A stretch of 13,026 nucleotides of DNA from Collinsella sp. (GCA_018376905.1 JAHAAK010000048.1:1-13026), one strand, 5' to 3'; positions 6,705 through 13,003 are shown, numbered from the stretch's first letter. Program-made: numbers and translations. The notes: generated from the sequence alone by a model not told the origin.

Positions 6705-7115
6705 ATGGACGGATTGAATACGGTGTTGGAGTATCTGACGTCGGTGCCGGCATGGTATTTGGCGACGAGCGTTGACGGACAGCCGCATGTGCGTCCGTTT
6801 TCGTTTGCGCAGATCCAGGACGGCAAGCTGTGGTTTGTAACGGCGCGCACCAAAGACGTGTGGCAAGAGCTGCTGCAAAATCAACGCTTTGAGGCCACGA
6901 GTTGGTGGCCGGGCCATGGCTGGCTCATCTTGCGCGGGCGTGCGGGTCTGGATGACCAAGCCGCTCCCGATATGCGCGAGGCAGGCTGGAAGCACCTGGA
7001 GCGCCTAGGCGAGCACTACGAGGGCGCAGACGATCCCACGCTCGTCTTCTTTAGCGTGGAGGAACCCGAGGCCTTTATCTGCAACCATGACGAATGGGTG
7101 CCAGTCGAGCTCTAA
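6705..7115 (+). CDS. PPOX-like flavin-binding split-barrel protein (copy 2)
   Basis: This 136-residue protein is a diverged tandem duplicate of the preceding gene. They share VPAWYLAT / IPAWYLGT, the HVRPFSF / RVRPFSF block (28-34 here), DGKLWFVTARTKDVW against DGKLWFCTSRDKDVW, EAGWKH / QAGFKH and a VFFSVE / AFFSVR strand near the end. It lacks the longer N-terminus of copy 1. I chose the ATG at 6705 because AGGAGG lies at 6695-6700; a GTG at 6690 is in frame but would overlap this ribosome site. The cofactor is probably a flavin, by family and by operon position behind the riboflavin transporter; the substrate is unknown. A strong hairpin follows 45 nt after the stop, so it is probably the last gene of the flavin operon. 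Confidence 0.84.
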   Translation: MDGLNTVLEYLTSVPAWYLATSVDGQPHVRPFSFAQIQDGKLWFVTARTKDVWQELLQNQRFEATSWWPGHGWLILRGRAGLDDQAAPDMREAGWKHLERLGEHYEGADDPTLVFFSVEEPEAFICNHDEWVPVEL

Positions 7116-7160
7116 ACGAGTCTCTCAGCAAGCTTCGACAATTCAAATTCTCGCATGTAG

Positions 7161-7213
7161 CGGGCCCCACATTGCAACGTCACCGTAAGGTGCGCTGAGC
7201 AATATGGGGCCCG
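7161..7213 (+). terminator. Terminator hairpin of the riboflavin operon
   Basis: CGGGCCCCACATTGC (7161-7175) pairs with GCAATATGGGGCCCG (7199-7213) with one mismatch, and an inner CACC-GTAA-GGTG stem-loop (7181-7192) sits at the top. The sequence after it (TATTCATTTG) is T-rich but not a full T-run. The position between the last flavin-operon gene and the arg promoter supports termination. Confidence 0.65.
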
Positions 7214-7260
7214 TATTCATTTGTCAATTCCTTCGAGTGAATGTGTCGGGACTGTTTCAA

Positions 7261-7295
7261 TGCATGAATATGTAAAAGATTTGCGTATATATGCA
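7261..7295 (+). promoter_or_regulatory. Putative ArgR operator (ARG boxes) upstream of argC
   Basis: GCATGAATATGTAAA (7263-7277) resembles the CATGAATA half of bacterial ARG boxes. Next to it, TGCGTATATATGCA (7282-7295) is a near-palindrome broken at one base pair. Two adjacent AT-rich boxes just upstream of the argC promoter are the usual arrangement for the arginine repressor ArgR. The match is partial, and the repressor gene is not in the window. Confidence 0.5.
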
Positions 7296-7303
7296 TCTTT
7301 TGG

Positions 7304-7312
7304 TGCTAAAGT
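7304..7312 (+). promoter_or_regulatory. Candidate extended -10 promoter of the arg operon
   Basis: TGCTAAAGT matches the extended -10 form (TGn plus a TATAAT-like hexamer) and resembles TGCTACACT of the riboflavin promoter in this window. TTGCGT at 7281-7286 is a possible -35, but the 20-nt spacing is too long. Transcription would start near 7319, about 60 nt before argC, with the ARG-box-like sequences covering the -35 region. Confidence 0.4.
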
Positions 7313-7380
7313 TTCAACCCACTTCATAACGACGGCTGCGAGATACGTATTGGTGCATAACTGCAGACAAGGAGTCCGAT

Positions 7381-8451
7381 ATGTCTTTAAAGGTTGGAAT
7401 CGTCGGTGCGGCTGGATATGCCGGCGCCGAGCTCATTCGCCTCGTCCTCGGTCATCCCGAGTTTGAACTTGCTGCCATTACGTCCAACGCCGATGCCGGC
7501 CAGCCGTTGTCTGCGGTGTACCCGAGCTTCGCCGGCGTAAGCGATCTTGCCTTCACGACGCATGATGCCCCCGAGCTCAAGAACTGCGACGCGGTCTTTT
7601 TGGCCGTGCCGCACACGGCTGCCATGGCACAGGTGCCCGCCCTGCTTGCCGCGGGGGTCTCCTGCATTGACCTCTCGGCGGACTATCGCCTGAGCGATCC
7701 GGCCACCTTTGAGGCCTGGTATGCCGCCGAGCACACGAGCCCCGAGCTACTCAAGAGCCGCGCCTTTGGTCTGCCCGAGCTGTTCTGCCAGGATTTGGAG
7801 ACCGCTGCATCCGACCACGCCGACGGCAAGCCTGTACTGGTCGCCTGCGCCGGTTGCTATCCCACCGCAACGAGCCTTGCCGCCGCGCCTGCCGTGCGCG
7901 CCGGCTGGGTTGCCCAGAGTGGCCCCGTGATCGTTGACGCTATCAGCGGCGTGACGGGTGCCGGTAAGTCCTGCAACGCCCGTACGCATTTTTGCAGCGC
8001 GGACGAAAACCTGGAGGCCTATGGCGTGGGCAAGCATCGTCACACGCCCGAAATCGAGCAGATCTTGGGCCTAACCGATCGTGTCGTCTTTACCCCGCAC
8101 CTGGCACCGCTCAAGCGCGGTCTGCTCTCTACGGTGACGATGCCGCTTATGCCGCAGGCTATCGACACCTTGACCCTTGAGGACGTTGTCGACCATTACA
8201 AGCAGTTCTACGCCGGCCGCACTTTTGTGCGCGTACTCGATGCCGGCAAGCAGCCCAAGACGGCTTCGGTCGTCGGCACCAACGCCGCCCAGATCGGTCT
8301 CGCGCTCAACAAGCGCGCGGGCGTTCTGGTGGCTACGGGCGCCATCGACAATCTGTGCAAGGGCGCAGCAGGCCAGGCGGTCCAGTGCGCCAATATCGTC
8401 TTTGGTTTTGACGAGCGACGAGGCTTGCCCACAGTGGCGTGCCCGGTGTAG
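7381..8451 (+). CDS. argC: N-acetyl-gamma-glutamyl-phosphate reductase
   Basis: This 356-residue enzyme makes the third step of arginine biosynthesis: NADPH-dependent reduction of N-acetylglutamyl phosphate to the semialdehyde in the cytoplasm. The N-terminal Rossmann motif GIVGAAGYAGAELIR (6-20) binds NADPH. The catalytic cysteine is Cys159 in AGCYPT (157-162). The active-site histidine lies in KHRHTPEIEQ (218-227), and GVTGAGK (190-196) is a conserved family segment. The length is normal for the long ArgC type. The ATG at 7381 has AAGGAG at 7369-7374. It is the first gene of the arg cluster, followed by a 134-nt gap with a terminator-like structure before argJ. Identification is secure. Confidence 0.97.
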   Translation: MSLKVGIVGAAGYAGAELIRLVLGHPEFELAAITSNADAGQPLSAVYPSFAGVSDLAFTTHDAPELKNCDAVFLAVPHTAAMAQVPALLAAGVSCIDLSADYRLSDPATFEAWYAAEHTSPELLKSRAFGLPELFCQDLETAASDHADGKPVLVACAGCYPTATSLAAAPAVRAGWVAQSGPVIVDAISGVTGAGKSCNARTHFCSADENLEAYGVGKHRHTPEIEQILGLTDRVVFTPHLAPLKRGLLSTVTMPLMPQAIDTLTLEDVVDHYKQFYAGRTFVRVLDAGKQPKTASVVGTNAAQIGLALNKRAGVLVATGAIDNLCKGAAGQAVQCANIVFGFDERRGLPTVACPV

Positions 8452-8480
8452 CACATTCGATTGTTAGCGATTTGGTAGTC

Positions 8481-8558
8481 GGGCATCGAGTGGGGCGCCA
8501 CTCTTAAGCTGGTCTCATGATTGTGGCTGGCATGGCGCACCAACCGATGCCCATTTTT
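8481..8558 (+). terminator. Terminator-like or attenuator structure between argC and argJ
   Basis: GGGCATCG (8481-8488) pairs perfectly with CGATGCCC (8545-8552), followed at once by ATTTTTTG (8553-8560), the layout of an intrinsic terminator. The 56-nt interior carries another hairpin, AGTGG-GGCG-CCACT (8489-8502). It lies 27 nt before argJ, inside an operon that should be transcribed through, so it may be a partial terminator or a regulated attenuator. No T-box core or leader peptide was recognised. Confidence 0.55.
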
Positions 8559-8585
8559 TGTTTGATATAAGGAGTCATAAAGACG

Positions 8586-9851
8586 ATGAATGCTGAGCAG
8601 TTCGATATCAAAATTCGTGCCGTAGAGGGCGGCGTAACGGCGGCAGCCGGCTTTAAGGCGGCGGGAATCCATGCCGGATTCCGCAAGAATCCCGAGCGCC
8701 TGGATTACGCGCTCGTCGTGCCCGATAAACCCTGTCCCGGGGCCGGCGTGTTTACGACTAACCGCTTTTGTGCGGCGCCCGTGCAGGTGAGCCGTGCCAA
8801 CCTGGGCGGCGCCGACAAGGGCTATGGCATCATCGCCGGTGTTTCTATCAACTCTGGCAACGCCAACGCCGCCACGGGTGAAACCGGTCTTGCCTGCGCG
8901 CGCGAGACCTGCAACATCGCCTCGCAGGTCATCGGCTGCGAGCCCCAGCAGATTCTGGTCGCCTCCACGGGCGTAATTGGTCAGATTCTGCCGATCGACA
9001 CGTTTGAGACCGCCGTTCCTGCCGCCTACGAGGCACTCTCCGCCCACGGCGGCGCCGATGCCGCTCGCGCTATCATGACGACCGACACGCATTCCAAGGA
9101 GTATGCCGTGTGTTACCGCAGCGAGGCCGCGGGGCACGCAGGTAATGCCTATACGGTGGGCGGTATGTGCAAAGGCTCGGGTATGATCATGCCCAACATG
9201 GCCACCATGATCGCAGTCATCACTACCGATGTCCCCGTCGAGCCGGCGGCGCTTCATGCCCTGTTACTCTCCACCGTCAAGCAGACCTTCAACAAGGTAA
9301 CGGTCGACTCCGATACTTCGACCAACGACACCTGCATCATGCTCGCTTCCGGCGCTGCCGCAAATGCCGAGCCTATTGTCGAGGGCTCCGATGCCTTTGA
9401 CGAGTTGGCCTTTGCCGTGCATGAGGTGTGCGAGAGCCTGGCGCGCAACATCGCCGCAGATGGCGAGGGCGCATCCAAGCTCGTGACGGTTAATGTCACC
9501 GGCGCCGCGAACGACGAGGAGGCCGATATCGCCGCCCGTGCTGTTGCCAACTCGCCGCTCGTCAAGACCTGCATCGCCGGCCACGACTGCAACTGGGGCC
9601 GCGTTGCCATGGCGCTCGGTAAGTGCGGCGTGCAGTTTAACCAAGAAGATGTGTCCATCGATATGATGGGTATGCCTGTCTGTCGCGATGGCCTGACGGT
9701 TCCCTTCGATGAGGACGAAGCCCTGCGACGTTTTGAGGCGCCCGAGATTGTGATCTCGGCAGACCTGGGCGCCGGGGACGCGGCGACCACCGTGTGGACT
9801 TGCGACCTCACGCACGAGTACATCTCCATTAACGGCGACTACCGTTCCTAG
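8586..9851 (+). CDS. argJ: Ornithine acetyltransferase / N-acetylglutamate synthase
   Basis: This 421-residue enzyme moves the acetyl group from N-acetylornithine to glutamate, releasing ornithine and regenerating N-acetylglutamate; some ArgJ also use acetyl-CoA. It belongs to the Ntn-hydrolase-like family that cleaves itself into two chains. The cleavage site is visible in MPNMATMIA (202-210): cutting before Thr207 makes that threonine the new N-terminal nucleophile. The oxyanion-hole pair is Thr128-Gly129 in STGVIG (127-132). CKGSGMI (195-201) and CNWGRVAMALGK in the second half are also typical. Whether it is bifunctional cannot be decided from sequence. AAGGAG at 8569-8574 lies a rather long 11 nt before the ATG. 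The presence of ArgJ means no separate ArgE is needed. Confidence 0.96.
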   Translation: MNAEQFDIKIRAVEGGVTAAAGFKAAGIHAGFRKNPERLDYALVVPDKPCPGAGVFTTNRFCAAPVQVSRANLGGADKGYGIIAGVSINSGNANAATGETGLACARETCNIASQVIGCEPQQILVASTGVIGQILPIDTFETAVPAAYEALSAHGGADAARAIMTTDTHSKEYAVCYRSEAAGHAGNAYTVGGMCKGSGMIMPNMATMIAVITTDVPVEPAALHALLLSTVKQTFNKVTVDSDTSTNDTCIMLASGAAANAEPIVEGSDAFDELAFAVHEVCESLARNIAADGEGASKLVTVNVTGAANDEEADIAARAVANSPLVKTCIAGHDCNWGRVAMALGKCGVQFNQEDVSIDMMGMPVCRDGLTVPFDEDEALRRFEAPEIVISADLGAGDAATTVWTCDLTHEYISINGDYRS

Positions 9852-9871
9852 ACTCCCGATGTGCCGCGCGC

Positions 9872-9888
9872 CCCGCTGCAATAGCGGG
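9872..9888 (+). other. Stem-loop in the argJ-argB spacer
   Basis: CCCGCT (9872-9877) pairs with AGCGGG (9883-9888) around GCAAT, 20 nt after argJ. No T-run follows. It may stabilise or mark a processing point in the arg transcript. Confidence 0.4.
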
Positions 9889-9932
9889 CAACGAGGTACG
9901 GCGCGATAGCTACACGAAAGACGAGGCAGACT

Positions 9933-10913
9933 ATGAAGTTCGCACGCGATTGTCGCTCGAGCGAATCCAACGAAGTTACCGCGCAGCTGCTGTTCGAGGC
10001 GCTGCCGTGGATTAAGAACCTGACCGGTAAGACGGTCGTTATCAAGTACGGCGGTGCCGCCATGGTCGACGAGCAACTGCGTCGTGACGTGATGAGCGAC
10101 ATCGTCCTGCTCAAGATTATTGGCATGCGCCCTGTTATCGTGCACGGTGGCGGCAAGGCCATCAACGAGGCTCTCAGCCACTACGACATCCCCGTCGAGT
10201 TTAAGAACGGCCAACGCGTGACTACGCCTGCCACCATGGATATCGTGCGCGAGGTACTGGGCGGCAAGGTCAATCAGGAGCTGGTCGCGGCGCTCAACCA
10301 CCACGGCAGCCTGGCCGTGGGCGTGTCCGGCAGCGACGCCGGTACCCTTATCGCCGAGCCTCTCGACCCAGAGCTCGGCCGCGTAGGCAAGGTCACGCAC
10401 GTCAACACCGACTATATCGAGCGTTTGCTCGACAGCGAGTACATTCCCGTTATCGCCACGGTCGCGGCGGGGGAGGACGGTGGCTTCTTCAACATCAACG
10501 CCGATACCGCCGCCGGCGCCGTTGCGGCAGCGCTTCACGCGCACAAAGCGATTTTTTTGACCGATGTCGACGGCCTGTACAAGGACTTTAGCGATAAGGA
10601 TTCGCTCATCTCCAACCTGACGCTCGACGAGGTCAATGAGATGCTCTACGGCGGCGAGGTCGACAAGGGCATGATCCCCAAGCTGCGCGCCGCCGTCGAC
10701 GCGCTTACCGCTGGCGTGTTCCGAGCCCACATCATCAACGGCACGACGCCGCACTCGCTGCTGCTGGAGCTGTTGACCGATGCCGGCGTCGGCACCGTGA
10801 TCCATTCCACCGAGACGGCTTACGAGTTCGATACGCATCCGCATCCGCTTTCGACGTTTGCTGCGCGTCTGACCGAGAACCTTGACGAGGTCGAGAAGCT
10901 CCAGACGGTCTAG
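9933..10913 (+). CDS. argB: Acetylglutamate kinase
   Basis: This 326-residue enzyme phosphorylates N-acetylglutamate with ATP, the second step of arginine synthesis. It has the amino-acid-kinase fold: VVIKYGGAAM (35-44) with Lys38, HGGGKAI (71-77), GQRVTT (93-98), a nucleotide region FLTDVDGLY (208-216) and KGMIPKL (245-251) with Lys250. An N-terminal helix before the core (about 14-30, TAQLLFEALPWIKN) is the feature that builds ring hexamers sensitive to arginine in other species, so feedback inhibition is likely. After GVGTVI (285-290), where many homologues end, there is an unusual tail of about 36 residues. The ribosome site is weak (GAGG at 9923-9926). The gap from argJ is 81 nt. Confidence 0.96.
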   Translation: MKFARDCRSSESNEVTAQLLFEALPWIKNLTGKTVVIKYGGAAMVDEQLRRDVMSDIVLLKIIGMRPVIVHGGGKAINEALSHYDIPVEFKNGQRVTTPATMDIVREVLGGKVNQELVAALNHHGSLAVGVSGSDAGTLIAEPLDPELGRVGKVTHVNTDYIERLLDSEYIPVIATVAAGEDGGFFNINADTAAGAVAAALHAHKAIFLTDVDGLYKDFSDKDSLISNLTLDEVNEMLYGGEVDKGMIPKLRAAVDALTAGVFRAHIINGTTPHSLLLELLTDAGVGTVIHSTETAYEFDTHPHPLSTFAARLTENLDEVEKLQTV

Positions 10914-10951
10914 CTGACCCGCAGCCGCGCCATTCCTGCACCCATAGCCCC

Positions 10952-10965
10952 GCGCCGTCTGGCGC
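10952..10965 (+). other. Stem-loop in the argB-argD spacer
   Basis: GCGCC (10952-10956) pairs with GGCGC (10961-10965) around GTCT, just before the argD ribosome site GAAAGG (10971-10976). It has no T-run and is not a terminator. It is short, so it is weakly supported. Confidence 0.3.
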
Positions 10966-10982
10966 CCAACGAAAGGCATCCC

Positions 10983-12266
10983 ATGTCACTTGCAGCTCAG
11001 CAATCGCTTGAATCCCATTACGTTATGCATACCTTTGGCCGCTCTCCGGTAGAGTTTGTCGAAGGTCACGGTATGAAGCTCACCGGTGACGATGGTCGTG
11101 AGTATCTCGACTTTCTTGCTGGTATCGGTGTGTGTAGCCTAGGCCACGGTAATTCTGCAGTGCTTTCGGCGCTCGAGGCGCAGACCAAAAAGCTCATGCA
11201 TGTCTCCAATTACTTCTACATCGAGCAGCGTGGACAGGTCGCGGCGCTGCTGTCCAAGCTTGCCAACGACGACGTAGATGGTGCGTGCGTGCTGGCCGAT
11301 GCCATTGCCGCCGGCGATGAGACCACGGCCGCTGCGCTCGGTGCCCCGGCTGCGGACGAGCAGGTGTGGGAGACGTTCTTTGCCAATTCTGGTGCCGAAG
11401 CCAACGAGGGCTCGATGAAGCTCGCGCGTCTGTACGCCAAGCGTGCTGGTAACGGTGGCAACACCATCGTATGCATGCGCGGCGGCTTCCACGGCCGTAC
11501 ACTCGAGACCATTGCCGCCACCATGCAGGATTGGCTACAGGACAGTTTCCGTCCGCTGCCGGGTGGCTTTGTGGCCTGCACGCCCAACGATGTCGACGAA
11601 CTGCGTTCGATCTTTAAGCAGCTGGGAAGCGAGGTCTGCGCCGTCATGCTCGAGCCCATTCAGGGCGAGAGCGGTGTGCACCCCATGACCGAGGAGTTTA
11701 TGGCGGCAGCGCGCGACTTGGCACACGAGGTGGGCGCCGTTCTTATCGCCGACGAGGTCCAGTGTGGCATCTTCCGCTCCGGCAAGCCGTTTGCATTCCA
11801 GACCTATGGCGTGGAGCCCGACATCATGAGTCTTGCCAAGGGCATCGCCGACGGCGTTCCCATGGGCGCCGTGGTGGCAAAGAAAGAGATCGCCGACGTG
11901 TTTAAGCCGGGTGACCACGGTTCAACCTTTGGCGGTAGCTGCTTGGCTGTCGCGGCGTGCGCCGCGACGCTCTCCGCGCTCGTGCGCGGCGATTATGCCG
12001 AGCATGCTGCCAAGGTGGGTGCTTATATGGAGGCAAAACTCACCAAGCTGCCGCAAGTGGTCGAGGTACGCGGTCGCGGCTTAATGCTCGGCTGCGATTT
12101 GGATGAGACTGCGGGTGATGCACATGATATTGTTGCCCGCGCGCTGGCCGCCGGCGCCGTGATTAACGCTACTGGTGTCCACACGCTGCGTTTCCTGCCG
12201 CCGCTTGTCTGCGAGGAAGCTGACGTGGACAGCCTGATCGAGATTTTGTCGGACGTTTTGGCCTAA
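10983..12266 (+). CDS. argD: Acetylornithine aminotransferase
   Basis: This 427-residue PLP enzyme converts N-acetylglutamate semialdehyde and glutamate to N-acetylornithine and 2-oxoglutarate. It is a class-III aminotransferase: FFANSGAEANE (132-142), GGFHGRTL (167-174), LEPIQGESG (223-231), LIADEVQCG (254-262) with Asp257, the cofactor lysine Lys286 in SLAKGIADGVPMGA (283-296), and HGSTFGGSCLA (312-322). An alanine-rich, acidic insert (about 95-128) lies between LLSKLA and WETFFANSG, where E. coli ArgD has only a short link; this accounts for most of the extra length. The ATG at 10983 is preceded by GAAAGG at 10971-10976. It is the last gene of the cluster and is followed by a strong terminator. 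The same fold includes ornithine and succinylornithine aminotransferases; the operon context settles on ArgD. Confidence 0.95.
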   Translation: MSLAAQQSLESHYVMHTFGRSPVEFVEGHGMKLTGDDGREYLDFLAGIGVCSLGHGNSAVLSALEAQTKKLMHVSNYFYIEQRGQVAALLSKLANDDVDGACVLADAIAAGDETTAAALGAPAADEQVWETFFANSGAEANEGSMKLARLYAKRAGNGGNTIVCMRGGFHGRTLETIAATMQDWLQDSFRPLPGGFVACTPNDVDELRSIFKQLGSEVCAVMLEPIQGESGVHPMTEEFMAAARDLAHEVGAVLIADEVQCGIFRSGKPFAFQTYGVEPDIMSLAKGIADGVPMGAVVAKKEIADVFKPGDHGSTFGGSCLAVAACAATLSALVRGDYAEHAAKVGAYMEAKLTKLPQVVEVRGRGLMLGCDLDETAGDAHDIVARALAAGAVINATGVHTLRFLPPLVCEEADVDSLIEILSDVLA

Positions 12267-12291
12267 CACAGCGCAATAACTCAATTTGGAC

Positions 12292-12351
12292 CGGGTTCCG
12301 GACTGCGGACGTGCCATATGCGGCACGATTCAGCGGTCTGGAGCCCGTTTT
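12292..12351 (+). terminator. Intrinsic terminator of the arg operon
   Basis: CGGGTTCCGGACTGC (12292-12306) pairs along its whole length with GCGGTCTGGAGCCCG (12333-12347) if three G-U wobbles are allowed. An inner CGTGCC/GGCACG stem (12310-12315 with 12322-12327) sits on top, and TTTTGTT follows. It begins 25 nt after the argD stop. Confidence 0.85.
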
Positions 12352-12381
12352 GTTATCGATTTACCATGGCTGGGATAGGCC

Positions 12382-12601
12382 GTGTGCAAAAAGTGGCAAA
12401 TATGAGTACGGGCACTAACTTCGTAACATATAAATTAGGCGTTTTTAGATGAGTTGGGCCACATATGTCCAGTTTTGTAGTAACTAAATTGGCTTAACTG
12501 GACTATCAGTCGCCGTTCTAATGTCGGATTTGCCTTTTATGACTTCGAAAACGCTGCTACCAAAAAGGTAGCAGTACTCATATTTGGCATTTTTTGCACA
12601 T
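12382..12601. repeat. MITE-like element with 28-bp terminal inverted repeats
   Basis: The ends (12382-12409 and 12574-12601) are inverted copies matching at 25 of 28 positions; the shared core reads CAAATATGAGTAC. The 164 bp between them is AT-rich, unlike its surroundings, and has no credible gene. It contains two perfect 8-bp inverted pairs: GTCCAGTT/AACTGGAC (12467-12474 with 12496-12503) and CTGCTACC-AAAAA-GGTAGCAG (12554-12574), the last abutting the right terminal repeat. Size, ends and composition fit a miniature inverted-repeat transposable element, but a clear target-site duplication is not visible. A structured RNA or intergenic repeat is the alternative. Confidence 0.65.
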
Positions 12602-12662
12602 GGGTATTCGCCAAGGGTCCATTTCGCCGCCCGCTCTCGCTTCGGGCCTTCGGCCCTCGCGT

Positions 12663-12723
12663 GCTGCGCTGGAAAACGCTTCGTGTTTCCTCAGCTTCGC
12701 ACCCTTGCGGGTTCGAATCCCTC
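12663..12723 (+). other. GC-rich hairpins and a tRNA T-arm-like fragment
   Basis: A hairpin (GCTG 12663-12666 and GGAAA 12671-12675 with TTTCC 12686-12690 and CAGC 12692-12695) is followed by GGGTTCGAATCCCTC (12709-12723). These 15 nt are identical to the T-arm of the tRNA-Val on the opposite strand (12790-12804). TCGCA and TGCGA flank it, but no matching acceptor, D-arm or anticodon arm can be built, so it is not a functional tRNA. It may be a tRNA remnant, possibly from integration next to the tRNA gene. Confidence 0.35.
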
Positions 12724-12742
12724 TGCGATGGGCACTAAAACG

Positions 12743-12768
12743 AAAGGCTGCCATTGCTGACAGCCTTT
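12743..12768 (-). terminator. Terminator of tRNA-Val (possibly bidirectional)
   Basis: AAAGGCTG (12743-12750) pairs perfectly with CAGCCTTT (12761-12768) around a 10-nt loop. On the - strand the stem is followed by TTTCGTTTT, placing it just after the 3' end of tRNA-Val. On the + strand CCTTTTC follows, so it may also work in that direction. Confidence 0.75.
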
Positions 12769-12778
12769 TCAATCAAAG

Positions 12779-12854
12779 TGGTGGGCGATGAGGGATTCGA
12801 ACCCCCAGCCTTGTGCGTGTAAAGCACCTGCGCTAACCGTTGCGCCAATCGCCC
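12779..12854 (-). tRNA. tRNA-Val (anticodon UAC)
   Basis: Read on the - strand, the 76-nt gene folds into a full cloverleaf. The acceptor stem is GGGCGAT (5' end at 12854) with ATCGCCC. The D-arm is GCGC-AACGGTTA-GCGC, the anticodon arm has loop TTTACAC with anticodon TAC, and the T-arm is GGGGG-TTCGAAT-CCCTC with one G-T pair. Discriminator A and an encoded CCA end follow (12779-12782). UAC decodes GUA and, by wobble, other valine codons. It has its own promoter and terminator, so it is probably a single-gene transcript. Confidence 0.96.
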
Positions 12855-12864
12855 GCAGGGATTG

Positions 12865-12892
12865 AGTATAGCGGAAACCCCATGCTGTTCAC
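12865..12892 (-). promoter_or_regulatory. Promoter of tRNA-Val
   Basis: On the - strand TATACT (12865-12870) is a good -10 and GTGAAC (12887-12892) is a partial -35, separated by 16 nt. Transcription would start a few bases before the tRNA 5' end at 12854. No gene is seen in the remaining sequence (12893-12957). Confidence 0.6.
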
Positions 12893-12957
12893 TGCTAATT
12901 CATAACGAAACTTACGCGGCGACTTCGGCCCTTGATTATCGACTTCATCCGAACACC

Positions 12958-12995
12958 TCCCACATTCATCCGTACATGTACGGATGAATGTGGGA
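12958..12995. repeat. Perfect 38-bp palindrome
   Basis: Positions 12958-12976 are exactly the reverse complement of 12977-12995 with no spacer, centred on GTACATGTAC. No T-run follows on either strand, so a simple intrinsic terminator is unlikely. It could be a protein-binding site, a recombination or mobile-element end, or part of a convergent gene's transcript end outside the window. Confidence 0.8.
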
Positions 12996-13003
12996 ACCCG
13001 ATA

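Noticed and set aside
7221..7466. 81-residue frame overlapping the argC start
   Set aside because: It covers the ARG-box and promoter region, runs into argC in another frame, and has no support.
8208..9257. 349-residue open frame on the - strand across argC and argJ
   Set aside because: It is antisense to two secure genes and their spacer, with no start signal or protein similarity.
9264..10979. 571-residue open frame on the - strand across argJ and argB
   Set aside because: It lies entirely opposite well-identified arg genes, crosses their boundary, and has no recognisable domain. It is a codon-bias shadow.
12382..12601. Possible CRISPR repeat pair
   Set aside because: The two 28-bp copies are inverted and single, with no direct repeats of regular spacing and no cas genes, so this is not a CRISPR array.
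12594..12791. 65-residue frame at the right end
   Set aside because: It runs through the MITE-like end, the T-arm-like fragment, a terminator and the 3' end of tRNA-Val; it is a translation of non-coding sequence.
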